A program made the position numbers and the translations under genes. Below, piece by piece: positions 27,291 through 39,098 of a DNA stretch of 64,000 bases (positions within the stretch are counted from its first letter, which is position 1; each line of letters begins with the position of its first letter). A model generated the notes under the pieces. That model saw only the letters and a list, made by a program, of their open reading frames with translations, was not told the origin of the DNA and ran no database searches. The stretch covers positions 1 through 64,000 of the forward strand of contig CAWARA010000017.1 of the NCBI GenBank assembly GCA_963784195.1. Reading direction: 5' to 3'. The DNA is from CAVQAH01 sp963784195 (GTDB lineage Bacteria > Acidobacteriota > Vicinamibacteria > Vicinamibacterales > 2-12-FULL-66-21).

Positions 27291-27914
27291 TTAACGTTTC
27301 AGAAGGCACCAAGTAGTCATCGCCCTTTGCCCCTGCACGATCGTGGTCTTGAGCGGTTCGGCCTGGATCGCGTTGAGCCGGGCCGTCCAGTTCAAGATCA
27401 TTTCTTCTGACGCGACAAACCGTTCGGACCGGTCAGGTAGCCGCATCCATCCGGACCGCGAGGGCAGTACGTGTTCCAACCCGATGCTCGTCGCAAGCCG
27501 CGCGAAGAAAGACCCGCCGGGCGCGAGCACCCGCCACATGTCGGCGATCATTCGATCGAAGTGACCCTCATCGCGGGCGAAGTGAAGGACCGCGCTGCAC
27601 AGGACCGCGTCCATCCGGCCATCGGGCCAGGGGAGCGCATCGATATCGCCCAGTTGGACGTGGTCCGGCGAAAGCGCAGGCGCCAGCCGGGCCAAGACTG
27701 ACCGCGTCGCCGACACGGCCGCCGGGTCTGAGTCGATGGCAAAGACTTCGAAACCATGCTTGAGGAAGTAAGGAAGATTGCGTCCGCCGCCGCAACCCAC
27801 GTCGAGAATACGAGGCCGCTCGTCGAAGGTTCCTTTCAGCAGTTGGTCGAACAGGTAGATGTCAATCGCGCCGAATTGTTCGCTGCAGCTCGGCGGAAGG
27901 GGGAACCGCGACAC
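27291..27914 (-). CDS. class I SAM-dependent methyltransferase
   Basis: A 207-residue Rossmann methyltransferase of the Methyltransf_11/25 type. Motif I is RILDVGCGGGRNLPYFLKHG, an acidic residue ends strand 2 in VFAIDSDPAAV, motif II is VQLGDIDALPWPDGRMDAVLC, and motif III is MWRVLAPGGSFFARLA. The N-terminus SRFPLPPSCSEQFGAIDIYLFDQLL is conserved in relatives. The substrate is unknown; small-molecule methylation is typical. I use the GTG at 27914. An ATG at 27924 lies in another frame and would need an indel. It stands alone, divergent from the ADOP permease. Confidence 0.85.
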   Translation of the reverse strand: MSRFPLPPSCSEQFGAIDIYLFDQLLKGTFDERPRILDVGCGGGRNLPYFLKHGFEVFAIDSDPAAVSATRSVLARLAPALSPDHVQLGDIDALPWPDGRMDAVLCSAVLHFARDEGHFDRMIADMWRVLAPGGSFFARLATSIGLEHVLPSRSGWMRLPDRSERFVASEEMILNWTARLNAIQAEPLKTTIVQGQRAMTTWCLLKR

Positions 27915-27992
27915 CTCGGTCCATAGCTAATTATGGTTTGAAGCGACTCCGCATCTTTTCTTAGAGCTGTTGCGCGACGGCCGTCGGTCCTT

Positions 27993-28025
27993 GCCGCCTC
28001 CGCGTGCATCTTGCGCGGAGGCGGC
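27993..28025. repeat. strong hairpin in a divergent gap
   Basis: GCCGCCTCCGCG at 27993-28004 pairs perfectly with CGCGGAGGCGGC at 28014-28025 around a 9-nt loop. It lies in the 171-bp gap between the methyltransferase start and the ADOP permease start, where a terminator is not expected, and no T-tract follows on either strand. It could affect the permease leader RNA. Confidence 0.55.
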
Positions 28026-28085
28026 CTTCGTCACTGAACGCACCTAATTCGAACCGGGTATTTCGCCCCGCCGTCTAAAGCCCCC

Positions 28086-30551
<2,466 letters not shown>

Positions 30552-30568
30552 GGAAGCGGACGCGAGAC

Positions 30569-30991
30569 TCACTCGTCTCCGGACACCCGACCGCGTCGCT
30601 CTTTTGTCATCGATCGCTGTCGCTTGGCTTGCACGCGTCGCTCACGGGCTGCTGACGTCGGTTTCGTTTTTCTTCGACGGCGGGGCACTACCATCGCCTG
30701 GCGCAGGAGCGACAGTAATCGCTCTCGCGCGTCAGCCCGGTTCTGCGCCTGTGTCCGGTGCCGACGCGCCTGGATCACGAGCACGCCGTCAGCCGTCATA
30801 CGGGTCCCGGCAATCGTCCGCAGCCGCGCGAGCATGTCGGGTGAGACGGCCGCCGAGCCCGCAGGGTCGAATCGCAATTCAACCGCGGTGGCCACCTTGT
30901 TAACGTTCTGCCCGCCTGGCCCGGATGCCCTGACAAACTTCTCGTCGATCTCCGACTCATCGATGCTCAGGCCCGGAGCGATTATCAACAT
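30569..30991 (-). CDS. arfB: ArfB-type peptidyl-tRNA hydrolase for ribosome rescue
   Basis: A 140-residue protein with the release-factor GGQ motif in FVRASGPGGQNVNKVATAVELRFD and a basic C-terminal tail (RRRRKTKPTSAARERRVQAK, then KRQRSMTKERRGR). This is the ArfB/YaeJ/ICT1 architecture: the tail enters the empty mRNA channel of a stalled ribosome and the GGQ loop hydrolyses peptidyl-tRNA. Length is normal. The ATG at 30991 follows a TAGAGT -10-like element by 6 nt, which suggests a leaderless mRNA. It is convergent with the ADOP permease, 17 bp apart. Confidence 0.92.
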   Translation of the reverse strand: MLIIAPGLSIDESEIDEKFVRASGPGGQNVNKVATAVELRFDPAGSAAVSPDMLARLRTIAGTRMTADGVLVIQARRHRTQAQNRADARERLLSLLRQAMVVPRRRRKTKPTSAARERRVQAKRQRSMTKERRGRVSGDE

Positions 30992-30997
30992 CCGATG

Positions 30998-31003
30998 ACT
31001 CTA
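30998..31003 (-). promoter_or_regulatory. TAGAGT -10 element for a leaderless arfB transcript
   Basis: On the minus strand TAGAGT is followed by CATCGG and the ATG of arfB. A 6-nt gap puts the expected transcription start at the A of the start codon, and there is no Shine-Dalgarno. No -35 consensus is evident. Confidence 0.35.
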
Positions 31004-31022
31004 GCACCCGCCCCCGTGCCCG

Positions 31023-31071
31023 TCAGCACGTCGCACGTCCGCACGTCTCGGGCGTTACGACAGTAACGCCC
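31023..31071. repeat. GCACGTC heptamers and a 9-bp hairpin at a stop codon
   Basis: Three spaced GCACGTC units (31026-31047) are followed by a perfect hairpin, GGGCGTTAC-GACA-GTAACGCCC at 31050-31071, that contains the stop codon of the flavoprotein gene. This could terminate or stabilise its transcript. No T-tract is present. Confidence 0.5.
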
Positions 31072-32264
31072 GCATAGCACCGGTAATCGACAGCAGGCCG
31101 TCCGGACGTCCGGTTTCGTTGATCAGCGCTTCGAGCTGCGCGCGCACGTAGTGGCCGGCATTCGCGCGGCGAATCAGCAGATTGACGATCCGCGGATACG
31201 AGAGCAGACGTTCGAGCCGGCGGTAGGCGGCAAAGCGCTCGCCGAAATCGCGGCGGATGCGCTTCGCGTAGGCCTGGGCCGTACGACGGCATTCATCTTC
31301 CGCTGAGCCGCGCACGTCGAGGATTGCGCTGGCGGCGGCGATCCCGCTTTGGAGTGCCTTGCCGATCCCCTCTCCCGTGAATGAATACGTCAGGCCCGCG
31401 GCTTCGCCGACGACGAGCAGGCCTGGCCGCGAGAGACGCGAGCCGCGAAGTCCCGTCCGCAGCGGAGCACCCTTGAGCGTCGTCAACACCTCGCCAGCCG
31501 CCATGATCTCGCGCGCAGGTGGAAACGCGCGAACGAATTGCTGAAAGAGCAGGCGCAGGTTGCGCTGCGCCGGCTGCAGGCGCGCGTCGCGCAGGTATCC
31601 GATTCCCACGTTGAACACACACCCGGGGCCCGGGAAGACCCACCCGTATCCTGGACAGATCGCTGCCGGGTACGAGATCGCCAGGTAGTCGTGATCGTCG
31701 GCAACCGATTGCGGCACTCGCACGTACAGCCGCGCCGCCATGGCGGAGGGGCTCGGTTCCTCGCAGACGCCAAACTGTTTGAGCGCGTCCCCGGCCGCAC
31801 CGGTCGCCAGTATCGTGCTGCGCGCGTGTACGGAGACGCGCTCGCGCGTGCGGACGTTCTCGAATCGCGCGCCCTGGACCACACCATCGGACTCGAGCGC
31901 GCCGAGCGCCTTCAGCTGGGGCATGAATTGCGCGCCGGCTTCGATGGCGCCGGATACCAGCAGCTCGTCGAACGCCGACCGAGGCAGCGCGGCGCACTCG
32001 CCACGCACTTCGGCGTACTCGCCATCCGGGGCATAGATCCGGATGACGCGGGACACGTAGGCCGCGCCGTTCACGCGATCGCGCAGTCCCAGGGTCGCAA
32101 GGGCGGCAAGCGAGTCCGGAATCAACGCGTCGCCACACACCTTGTCGCGTGGGAAGGCGTAGCCGGTCCGTCAACAACACGCGAAGGCCTGCGCCGGCAA
32201 GGACCCGCGCGGCTGCCGATCCGGCAGGCCCGGCTCCAACGACGAGCACATCGACGTTCAACAT
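31055..32264 (-). CDS. geranylgeranyl-reductase-family FAD oxidoreductase (frameshifted)
   Basis: The N-terminal FAD dinucleotide motif VLVVGAGPAGSAAARVLAGAG is in one frame. From about 32155 the rest is in another: FPRDKVCGDALIPDSLAAL (family motif PRxKxCGDA), the ATGAAGDALKQF strand, YAISYPAAICPGYGWVFPG and the second FAD motif LLVVGEAAGLTYSFTGEGIGKALQSG. One base is missing in the CGCCTTCCC stretch. Joined length is about 402 residues. The family reduces prenyl chains of lipids or chlorophyll, or acts on quinone- or alkene-like substrates; the actual substrate is not inferable. I chose the ATG at 32264 because the FAD-binding strand starts right after it. Confidence 0.82.
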
Positions 32265-32381
32265 GTCCTTTATGGCACCGAGACGAGTAGTTACAGTCAC
32301 TGACTGCTCGGTACGCAGAATATCCTGATCGCGGCTTCACGTCAGCTCAGTCACGGGCTTCCCGTCGCGGGTCCCTGATTC

Positions 32382-32410
32382 TTGACTCTGCCGGCACCGA
32401 TCCTTATAGT
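32382..32410 (+). promoter_or_regulatory. sigma-70 type promoter of the first Oar-like receptor
   Basis: TTGACT (32382-32387) and TATAGT (32405-32410) are separated by exactly 17 bp; each matches the consensus in five of six positions. The predicted start near 32417 gives a leader of about 70 nt to the ATG at 32488. The rest of the 223-bp gap 32265-32487 shows no gene. Confidence 0.65.
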
Positions 32411-32487
32411 CGCGGCATCGTTTGACCTAACCCAACCCGTCGTCAGACCCTCAGTTGCCAGGCCCGTGCGTGCATCGAGGTTTCGCG

Positions 32488-35370
32488 ATGCATGTCAAAT
32501 TCTCCAGGTCTGCGGCCCTGATCTTTTACATCTGCGTCGTCCTGTTAGGAGCGTCTTCCGCGCGCGCCGACGTCACGCGCTTCGATCTGGCGGGGGTAGT
32601 GACGGACGCCACAGGCTCGGTCCTGCCGGGTGTAACGGTGACCGTCAAGAACCTCGACACGGGCTTCACCCGATCGGTCGTCACCGACGCTGAGGGACGA
32701 TACGCGTTTACCGCCCTGCCTCCTACAGGGCGCTGGAGTATCACGGCAGAGCTTCAGGGGTTTCAAACCCTGGTACGCGAAGGTCTCGTCTTTCAAGCAA
32801 ACACCCGGCCGGTGCTCGACCTTCGCCTTGGTGTCGGTGGCGTGCAGGAGGCCGTTGATGTCTCGGGATCTTCGCCGCTCATCCGCACGCGCGAGAGCGA
32901 GCTGTCGGCGATCCTGGATGCCCAACAGGTCGAGAAGCTGCCGACGAACGGCCGAAACTTCCTGTCCCTGCTGCAGACGTCAGGGAGCGTCGTCCCCACC
33001 GGCGGGGGGAGCGGCGCCATCTCCGTCAACGGCCAGGGTATCCGTATGGCCAACTTCGTCGCCGACGGCGTGTCGATGACCGGCCGCGAGATCCGGACAC
33101 TCAACGGTGAGTTCGGTGGCGGCAACGGCTTGTCGCTCGACGTGATCAAGGAGCTGCAGGTCATCTCGAACGGGTTCAAGGCGGAGACTGGGCAGACCGG
33201 TGCGGGCACTATCAGCGTGATCACGAAGAGCGGAACCAACGCCCTCGACGGCAGCGTCTACGGCTTCTGGCTGCCGAGCGACTGGGTGGCCCGAAACCTG
33301 CTGACCGGCGCGGAAACGACCCAGAAGCGCTATCAGTACGGCGGCACCGTTGGAGGGCCCATCAGGAGAGATCGCGCGCACTTCTTCGCCAACTACGAGT
33401 ACACCGACATAGACGACGAGGTCGTCGTCACGTCGGTTCTGGCGCCGGGCACCTTCCCAGCCCCGCAGCGGCAGCGGCAGGGCTTCTTCAAGGTCGACCA
33501 CCGCTTCAACGACCGCAACCTGTTCGACGCCAGGTACAGTTTCAACCGTAACAAGCAGGAAACGCAGAGCGTGGGTGGGCTCAACACCTTCGACCGCCGC
33601 TCCAATACCGAGGCACAAACGGACGCCTTCGTGGCGTCGCTCGTCAGCAACTTCGGCTCGAACAAGGTCAACGAGGCGCGTTTCCGCTACACGTACGACG
33701 TCGTCGACTTCTATTCGCCCTTGACGGCGGACAACGGTCCAGCCTCGCGCACGCCGGATTTCAGCAACGCTCCCGTCACGGTCACGTACACGGGCGTCGG
33801 CAATCTGGGCACGAACCCGGGCTTCCCGCAGAACCTCGTGGAGAAGCGTGCGGAGTGGGTCGATCATTTTTCGATCCTGCACGGCGATCATCAGTTCAAG
33901 TTCGGTGGCAGCGTCATCGCCTCATGGCGGTTCGTGACCTTCTTCAACAACTTCGCCGGCACCTACACGTTCCCGCAGGGCACCAGAATCCGTACAACGC
34001 CGGCGACCCGACGACGTTCCCGGCCCAGTTCACGCAGACGTTTGGCACCTCAGGGCTGAGGTTCAAGGACGCGATCACCGGCATCTTCGCGCAGGACGAC
34101 TGGCAGGTGCGGACGGGCCTCACCCTGAACCTCGGCATTCGCTGGGACAAGGACTCGCTCTTTCAAGGCGACAACAACAATTTCTCGCCACGAGCAGGCT
34201 TCGCCTGGAACCTCGGGAACGAAGGGCGCACCGTCATTCGCGGCAATACCGGCATCTTCTACGACACGCTGGAGTCGTCGGCCATCAACCGCGAGTCGAA
34301 CACCGGCCCTGTGGGCCAGTCGACGATCGATCTCCGCCGCGGCGATGCGCTCTTCCCCGCGTTCCCGAGCCGGTTCGATTCGTTCCCGACGGGCGCGGCC
34401 ACGGTTCCCCGAGCAACCGTCTATGTGCCAGTCTTCGAGGGCGACGATTTTCCATTCAGCATCGGCGACGAGTTCCAGCGGGACACCCCGTATTTCTTCA
34501 ACACCAACATCGGGATTCAGCATCAGTTGTTTTCCGACTGGGCGGTGTCGGCCGACTACACGCGCGTGTATGGGTACGACCTGCTGGTGACATGGGACAT
34601 CAACGCGCCGCCATACTTCCCCATCGGCCCCGGTCAGACCAGGACCGCTGCACAAGCGAACGCCCTTCGGCCACTGGGTTCGCCCAATACCACCGGCGGT
34701 CCATACGGCATCGACTTCACCGGTTTTACGAGCCTGTATCTGCAATTCAACGGCGGCAACACCGAGTACAACGCGATCAAGCTCGCCCTCACCAAACGTC
34801 TGTCGCAGCGCTACGCGATGCGGGTCAACTACACATATGGACGCGCGTACGGCGACGTGGACAACTTCCGGCTCGCCAACTCGTTCGTGCCCGGGTTGAC
34901 GGAGATCGGCGCTGACCGCAGTTACCAGTGGGGGCCATCGGCCACCGACACGCCGCACGTGTTCGTGCTCAACGGCACGTACGAGCTCCCCTTCGCGCTG
35001 CGGCTGAGTGGCATCCTGTTCTCGAGGTCCGGCTTTCCCTACACAGGGGCCAGCGGCTTCGATCACAACGGCGATGGGTTCTCCAACAACGGCAGCCTTC
35101 GGCGATCGGCCGGCGAGCCTCGAGCGCAACTCGTTCCGCTTCCCGCGGTTCACCACGCTCGACTTGAGCCTCGCGTACGAGCAGCGGATCATGGATTCGC
35201 AGAGCATCGAGATCCGCTTCGACGTGTTCAACGTCACGAACAGACGTAACATCACGAACGTGAACAACATCGTCGGTCTCGATCCCGCGAACCCGCCCGC
35301 GAGCTTTGGCACCGTGACGCAGGTTGGGTCTCAGCGGCAGGCGCAGATCGCGCTTCGCTACCGCTTCTGA
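32488..35370 (+). CDS. Oar-like TonB-dependent receptor (two frameshifts)
   Basis: The signal peptide (SAALIFYICVVLLGASSARA) precedes a carboxypeptidase-regulatory-like domain (DLAGVVTDATGSVLPGVTVT...GRYAFTALPPTGRWSITAEL). The plug follows (EKLPTNGRNFLSLLQTSGSV, ISVNGQGIRMANFVADGVSM) and then a 22-strand-type barrel ending with the outer-membrane C-terminal phenylalanine (QIALRYRF). Frame breaks are near 33985 (FPQGT to QNPYNAGDPTTF) and 35093 (NNGS to AFGDRPASLERNSF). Joined length is about 960 residues. Oar-like receptors import large ligands across the outer membrane with TonB energy; the ligand is unknown. A consensus promoter lies upstream. The C-terminus overlaps the convergent sulfatase frame by 13 bp. 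It may be a pseudogene or carry sequencing indels. Confidence 0.83.
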
Positions 35371-37575
35371 CGGCTAGGCGCGCACGGCGCGCCTGCGAGG
35401 GAGGGCGCGGGGCGTGGGGGATCGAGGTGGGTTATCTGCGCGCGTTGCTCGAGGCGTCGAAGCGCTTCCCTAGCGGCGGCAACCTGCTGGCGATACTCGG
35501 GCGGCGCGATTCGGACGAAGTGTTCGTAATCGCGCCGTGCCTCATCAAGCCGCCCCAGCTCGAGCGCCGCGCGCGCGGCGCCAAAAAGCGCCTCGGCGTA
35601 GTCGGGGCGAATCGCGAGCGCAGACCGGTATTCGTCGAGCGCGCGTGCGGGTTGGCCCATTGCCAGCCAGCCGGTCGCCAGCTCGTACCGAGCTTCGACA
35701 TGTCGAGGATTCTTAATGAGGGCCTGTTCGAAGCTGGACTGGGCGGCGGTGTGATTGCCAGCCTGCCGTTCGACGAGGCCGAGGTTGTAGTGCGGCTCGG
35801 CGCGATCTGGCGCAGCCGCTATTGCCGTGCTGAAGTCACGGCGCGCGGCGTCAAGTTGTCCGCGCGCGGCGTCGAGGAGTCCGAGCCGGTTCCAGGCATC
35901 GGCGTCGTGTGGCGCCACCTTGACCGCCTCCGCGAGCGCCGCCTGCGCTTCAGCAGGCCGCCCGCGTTGCTCGGCGATCGAGGCGAGATTGACGTACACG
36001 TCGACGTGGCGGAATCCGGCCGCGAGAGCCCGCCGATAATCCGCGGTGGCCTGGTCGAAGCGCTTCGCTCGAAAGCTCAGGTCTGCCAGGTACTTCAGGG
36101 CCAGACCGTTCGCGGGGTCGAGCCGCAGGGCCTCCGTCAGAAAAGAGCGCGCAGCCTGAGGATTGTGAGTGAGCTGATCGACTCCCTGCTCGATCGCGTT
36201 CCAGACGGCGATCTTGTCCTTCGGATCGGCCCCATGCGCCGAACTGCGAATTGTTTTCCCGCCGACATACCCGAGGCTCCCGAGGCGTTCCGCGCTCTCG
36301 GCCGTTGCCCCCGACGCCTGCGCTTCCGTCGGCGGCGGCAGGCGCGAGGCCAATGCCTGGGCGACGTTTTGACGATCGCGAATGACGTTCACGGTCTCGC
36401 CGGGGTCCTTCTGAAGATCGTACAGTTCCGGCGCCGGCGCATCGATCAGCTTCCAGTCGAGGCCGCGCACGGCTCGAAGCGGGCTCCAACCGAGCAGCAC
36501 ATTCTGGTAGTAGCTCTCGGCATAGACGGTTTGCCGCCGCTTGTCGGGTGCCTCGCCCGGCAGGGTCGTTACCTGCATCAGCGGACGGAGGTCGATGCCA
36601 TCCGGTTGCAGTCGCACCCTGTCCGGCGGAAGGGCGGCGAGCGCGACAAGCGTTGGGGTGATGTCTGCGGTCTCCACCGGCGCGATGATCGACGCCGGTC
36701 CTGCAGGATGGGCCTCTGCACCTGGAATCCGTACGATCATCGGGACGCGAATGGTCGCGTCGTAGACGAATGTACCGTGGGTCCGCTCGCCGTGCTCGCC
36801 GAGCGATTCGCCGTGGTCGGCCACGATCACGAACAGCGTGCGATCGAAAAGGTCTGCCGATTCGAGCGCGTCGAAAGAGTTCTCCGAGGGCGGCATCCGT
36901 GTAGGCGACCTCGGCGTCGTACGGCTCGTTGCGCCGCGCCGCCGTGTACTCCGCCGGTGCCTCGTACGGGGTGTGGGGATCGAAGAGATGCAGCCACGCG
37001 AAGAATCGCGCCTGGGCAGGAGCCTTCCCGGCGCGCTCGCGAATCCAGCGCACCGCGCTCGCCACGACTTCCTGCGCCCGCCGCTCGTTCGCGCCGCTCT
37101 TCATGAAGTCGTCATCGAACCGATCGAACCCGCGGCCGATGCCGGTGCTGGCGTTGAGCGGGTATCCGCCGACGAACGCTCCCGTCGCGTAGCTGGCGGC
37201 CGCAAACGCCTGGGCGAGTGTGGCGGCCTCAGGTGGCAGCCGAAAGCCGTCGTTGGTGCGAATGCCATGGCGCGCCGGGTGGAGCCCGGTGAGAATCGTC
37301 GCGTGAGAGGCCAGCGTCAGCGGCACCTGCGCAATGGCGTTTTGGAAGACGAACGTGCGTCCGGTGGCTCGCGCCAGGCCATCGATGCGTGGCGTGAGCC
37401 CGCGCGTCGAACCGAGGAGGCCCACGCGGTCCGCGCGCAGCGTATCGATGGTGACGAGCACCACGGGGCCTTCGTGACGAAGCGGCGACGGTCGCGACGG
37501 GTCTCGCGCAGGCCCGCAGGCCACGAGGAGCATGCACAGCGCGAATGTGCCAGCACACGTCTGAACTCGGAACAC
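35358..37575 (-). CDS. sulfatase/alkaline-phosphatase-superfamily lipoprotein with TPR tail (frameshifted)
   Basis: A lipoprotein signal with lipobox LLVAC-G precedes a phosphatase-superfamily domain. Metal-binding regions are VVLVTIDTLRADRVGLLG and, in the second frame, FVIVADHGESLGEHGERTHG. The nucleophile region is VPLTLASHATILTGLHPARHG, which lacks the Cys/Ser-x-Pro-x-Arg formylglycine signature of true sulfatases. A Thr nucleophile, as in phosphoethanolamine transferases, is possible. After about residue 480 five or six TPR units follow (EPHYNLGLVERQAGNHTAAQ etc.). The frame shifts near 36885 (ALGELF to DALESADLF). Joined length is about 739 residues. The GTG at 37575 starts the lipoprotein signal; 64 bp separate it from the divergent amidohydrolase. 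Confidence 0.78.
35376..35394. repeat. AGGCGCGC/GCGCGCCT hairpin
   Basis: AGGCGCGCACGGCGCGCCT lies directly after the receptor stop, between convergent genes. It is related to the GGCGCGCC hairpin at 3117-3135. The sulfatase frame reads through it and gains a tail ending PSLAGAPCAPSRQKR. Confidence 0.65.
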
Positions 37576-37639
37576 GAACGTAAGATTGCCCCGGAACGGC
37601 CGGCAGCGGCAAATGCCTGAGGAGGCCGAGGAGGATCGC

Positions 37640-39004
37640 ATGCGGAGGTCGAGCTTCACACTCGCGTTCTGTCTGATGGCGGCTGCGCTGTACGTGTCAC
37701 CACAGGCACAGGCGCCCACCACCATTGCCATTCGTGGCGTCACGTTGATCGACGGGACCGGTCGCGCGCCCGTCCCCAACGCCACCGTCGTGATCGAAGG
37801 CACGCAGATCAAGGACGCGGGTGCAAACGTGCAGGCACCAGCCGGGGCGCGCATTATCGACGGCACCGGGAAGTTCATGATTCCCGGCATGATCGACGCA
37901 CACATCCACCTGCGCGGCGGAGGCGGCCGAAACAGCAGCCCCGGTGTGACACCTGAGCAGGAGCGTGAGGGTCTCCGCGCGCTGCACGGCTACCTGTACT
38001 GTGGCGTCACGACGGTCTTCGATGCGGGGAACCGTTCGGAGTTCATCATGGGGCTTCGCGCGAAGGAGCGCGCAGGGGCGATCGCCTCGCCGCGCATTCT
38101 CGCGACAGGCGGCACCGTGGCCAGCCCCAACGGCCACGGCGGCCCGTACACCATCGAGGCGTGGCCGGGGGACAGAAAGCTCCTCGACGACCATCTGGCG
38201 ACCAAGCCCGATCTCGCGAAGATCGGCCAGGACGAGCACGGCTGGGGCACGCGTCCGATGATCGACCAGCTTCCCGACGACCTGCTCGAGAAGATCATCC
38301 GCTACTACCACCAGCACGGTGTGCGCATCATTATTCACGTCTCGAACGAGCACACCGCGGTAGAGGCCATCTATGCGGGTGCCGACACGCTGGCGCACCC
38401 GATCATCCAGGCGCCGATGAGCGATCGCTACGTCAACATGATGCGCGTCAAGCACGTGCCCACCGTTTCCACGCTCACCATTGGCGAGAACTACAGCCGG
38501 CTGGCGGAGCATCCCGAGTTCCTCGACCAGCCGCTCTATCGCGACACGATCGAAGCTGCCGAGCGTAAACGTCTCAAGACCGAGGAGTCGGCCAAGCAGA
38601 AGGACAACCGGTGGGCCGCGTGGATGAAGGTCATGACCCCCGTCGCGCAAGACAACATGAAGCGCCTCAACGAGGCCGGGAAGGACATCGTTGCGACCGG
38701 GACCGACCAGTCGTCAGGGCCGGCTTTTCACCGCGAGCTCGAGCTGCTGGTCGGAGGCGGCATCAGCCCGGCCGATGCGATCGTGATGGCGACGCGGAAT
38801 GCAGCGCGAGCGCTCGGCAAACTGGACGAGCTGGGGACGATCGAAGGTGGCAAGCTTGCCGACTTTGTGCTGCTCAAAGCCGATCCGACCAAGGACATCA
38901 ACAACGCCAAGCTCGTCGACACGGTCGTCAAGAACGGCCAAATCGTGGATCGAAGCAAGCTGGACCTTCCGGTGAACAGACCGGGAGCGACTCAGCAACA
39001 GTAG
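37640..39004 (+). CDS. exported metal-dependent amidohydrolase
   Basis: A 454-residue amidohydrolase with signal peptide MRRSSFTLAFCLMAAALYVS. An N-terminal composite-domain strand (GVTLIDGTGRAPVPNATVVI) precedes the metal motif IPGMIDAHIHLRGGGG (HxH). IIIHVSNEHT and DTLAHPII provide further His ligands, and Asp is in ATGTDQSSGPAFH. The C-terminus has ATRNAARALGKLDELGTIEGG and KLADFVLLKADP. It hydrolyses C-N bonds in amide or cyclic substrates; the class contains dipeptidases, dihydroorotase-like and imidazolonepropionase-like enzymes. A GAGGAGG site precedes the ATG. It is the first gene of a rightward run with the S9 peptidase, but a heptamer array lies between them. Confidence 0.86.
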   Translation: MRRSSFTLAFCLMAAALYVSPQAQAPTTIAIRGVTLIDGTGRAPVPNATVVIEGTQIKDAGANVQAPAGARIIDGTGKFMIPGMIDAHIHLRGGGGRNSSPGVTPEQEREGLRALHGYLYCGVTTVFDAGNRSEFIMGLRAKERAGAIASPRILATGGTVASPNGHGGPYTIEAWPGDRKLLDDHLATKPDLAKIGQDEHGWGTRPMIDQLPDDLLEKIIRYYHQHGVRIIIHVSNEHTAVEAIYAGADTLAHPIIQAPMSDRYVNMMRVKHVPTVSTLTIGENYSRLAEHPEFLDQPLYRDTIEAAERKRLKTEESAKQKDNRWAAWMKVMTPVAQDNMKRLNEAGKDIVATGTDQSSGPAFHRELELLVGGGISPADAIVMATRNAARALGKLDELGTIEGGKLADFVLLKADPTKDINNAKLVDTVVKNGQIVDRSKLDLPVNRPGATQQQ

Positions 39005-39031
39005 CTTCTTCGCTGTGGAAGCTCATTCCGT

Positions 39032-39080
39032 TTCCGATGTCCGATGTCCGATGTCCGATTTCCGATTTCCGATTTCCGTT
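39032..39080. repeat. heptamer array GATGTCC/GATTTCC
   Basis: Six or seven consecutive 7-bp units: CGATGTCC units, then GATTTCC units. The array ends just before the ATG at 39081, upstream of the chosen start of the S9 peptidase gene (39099). The longer peptidase frame from 39015 would translate the array, which argues against that start. The related array is at 11523-11545. Confidence 0.8.
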
Positions 39081-39098
39081 ATGCGGATTGAGGTCGGC

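Noticed and set aside
27993..28025. Rho-independent terminator
   Set aside because: The stem is strong but lies between divergent gene starts and lacks a T-tract on either strand.
39015..39098. N-terminal extension of the S9 peptidase
   Set aside because: It translates the GATGTCC heptamer array; a signal peptide and GAGG site support the ATG at 39099.
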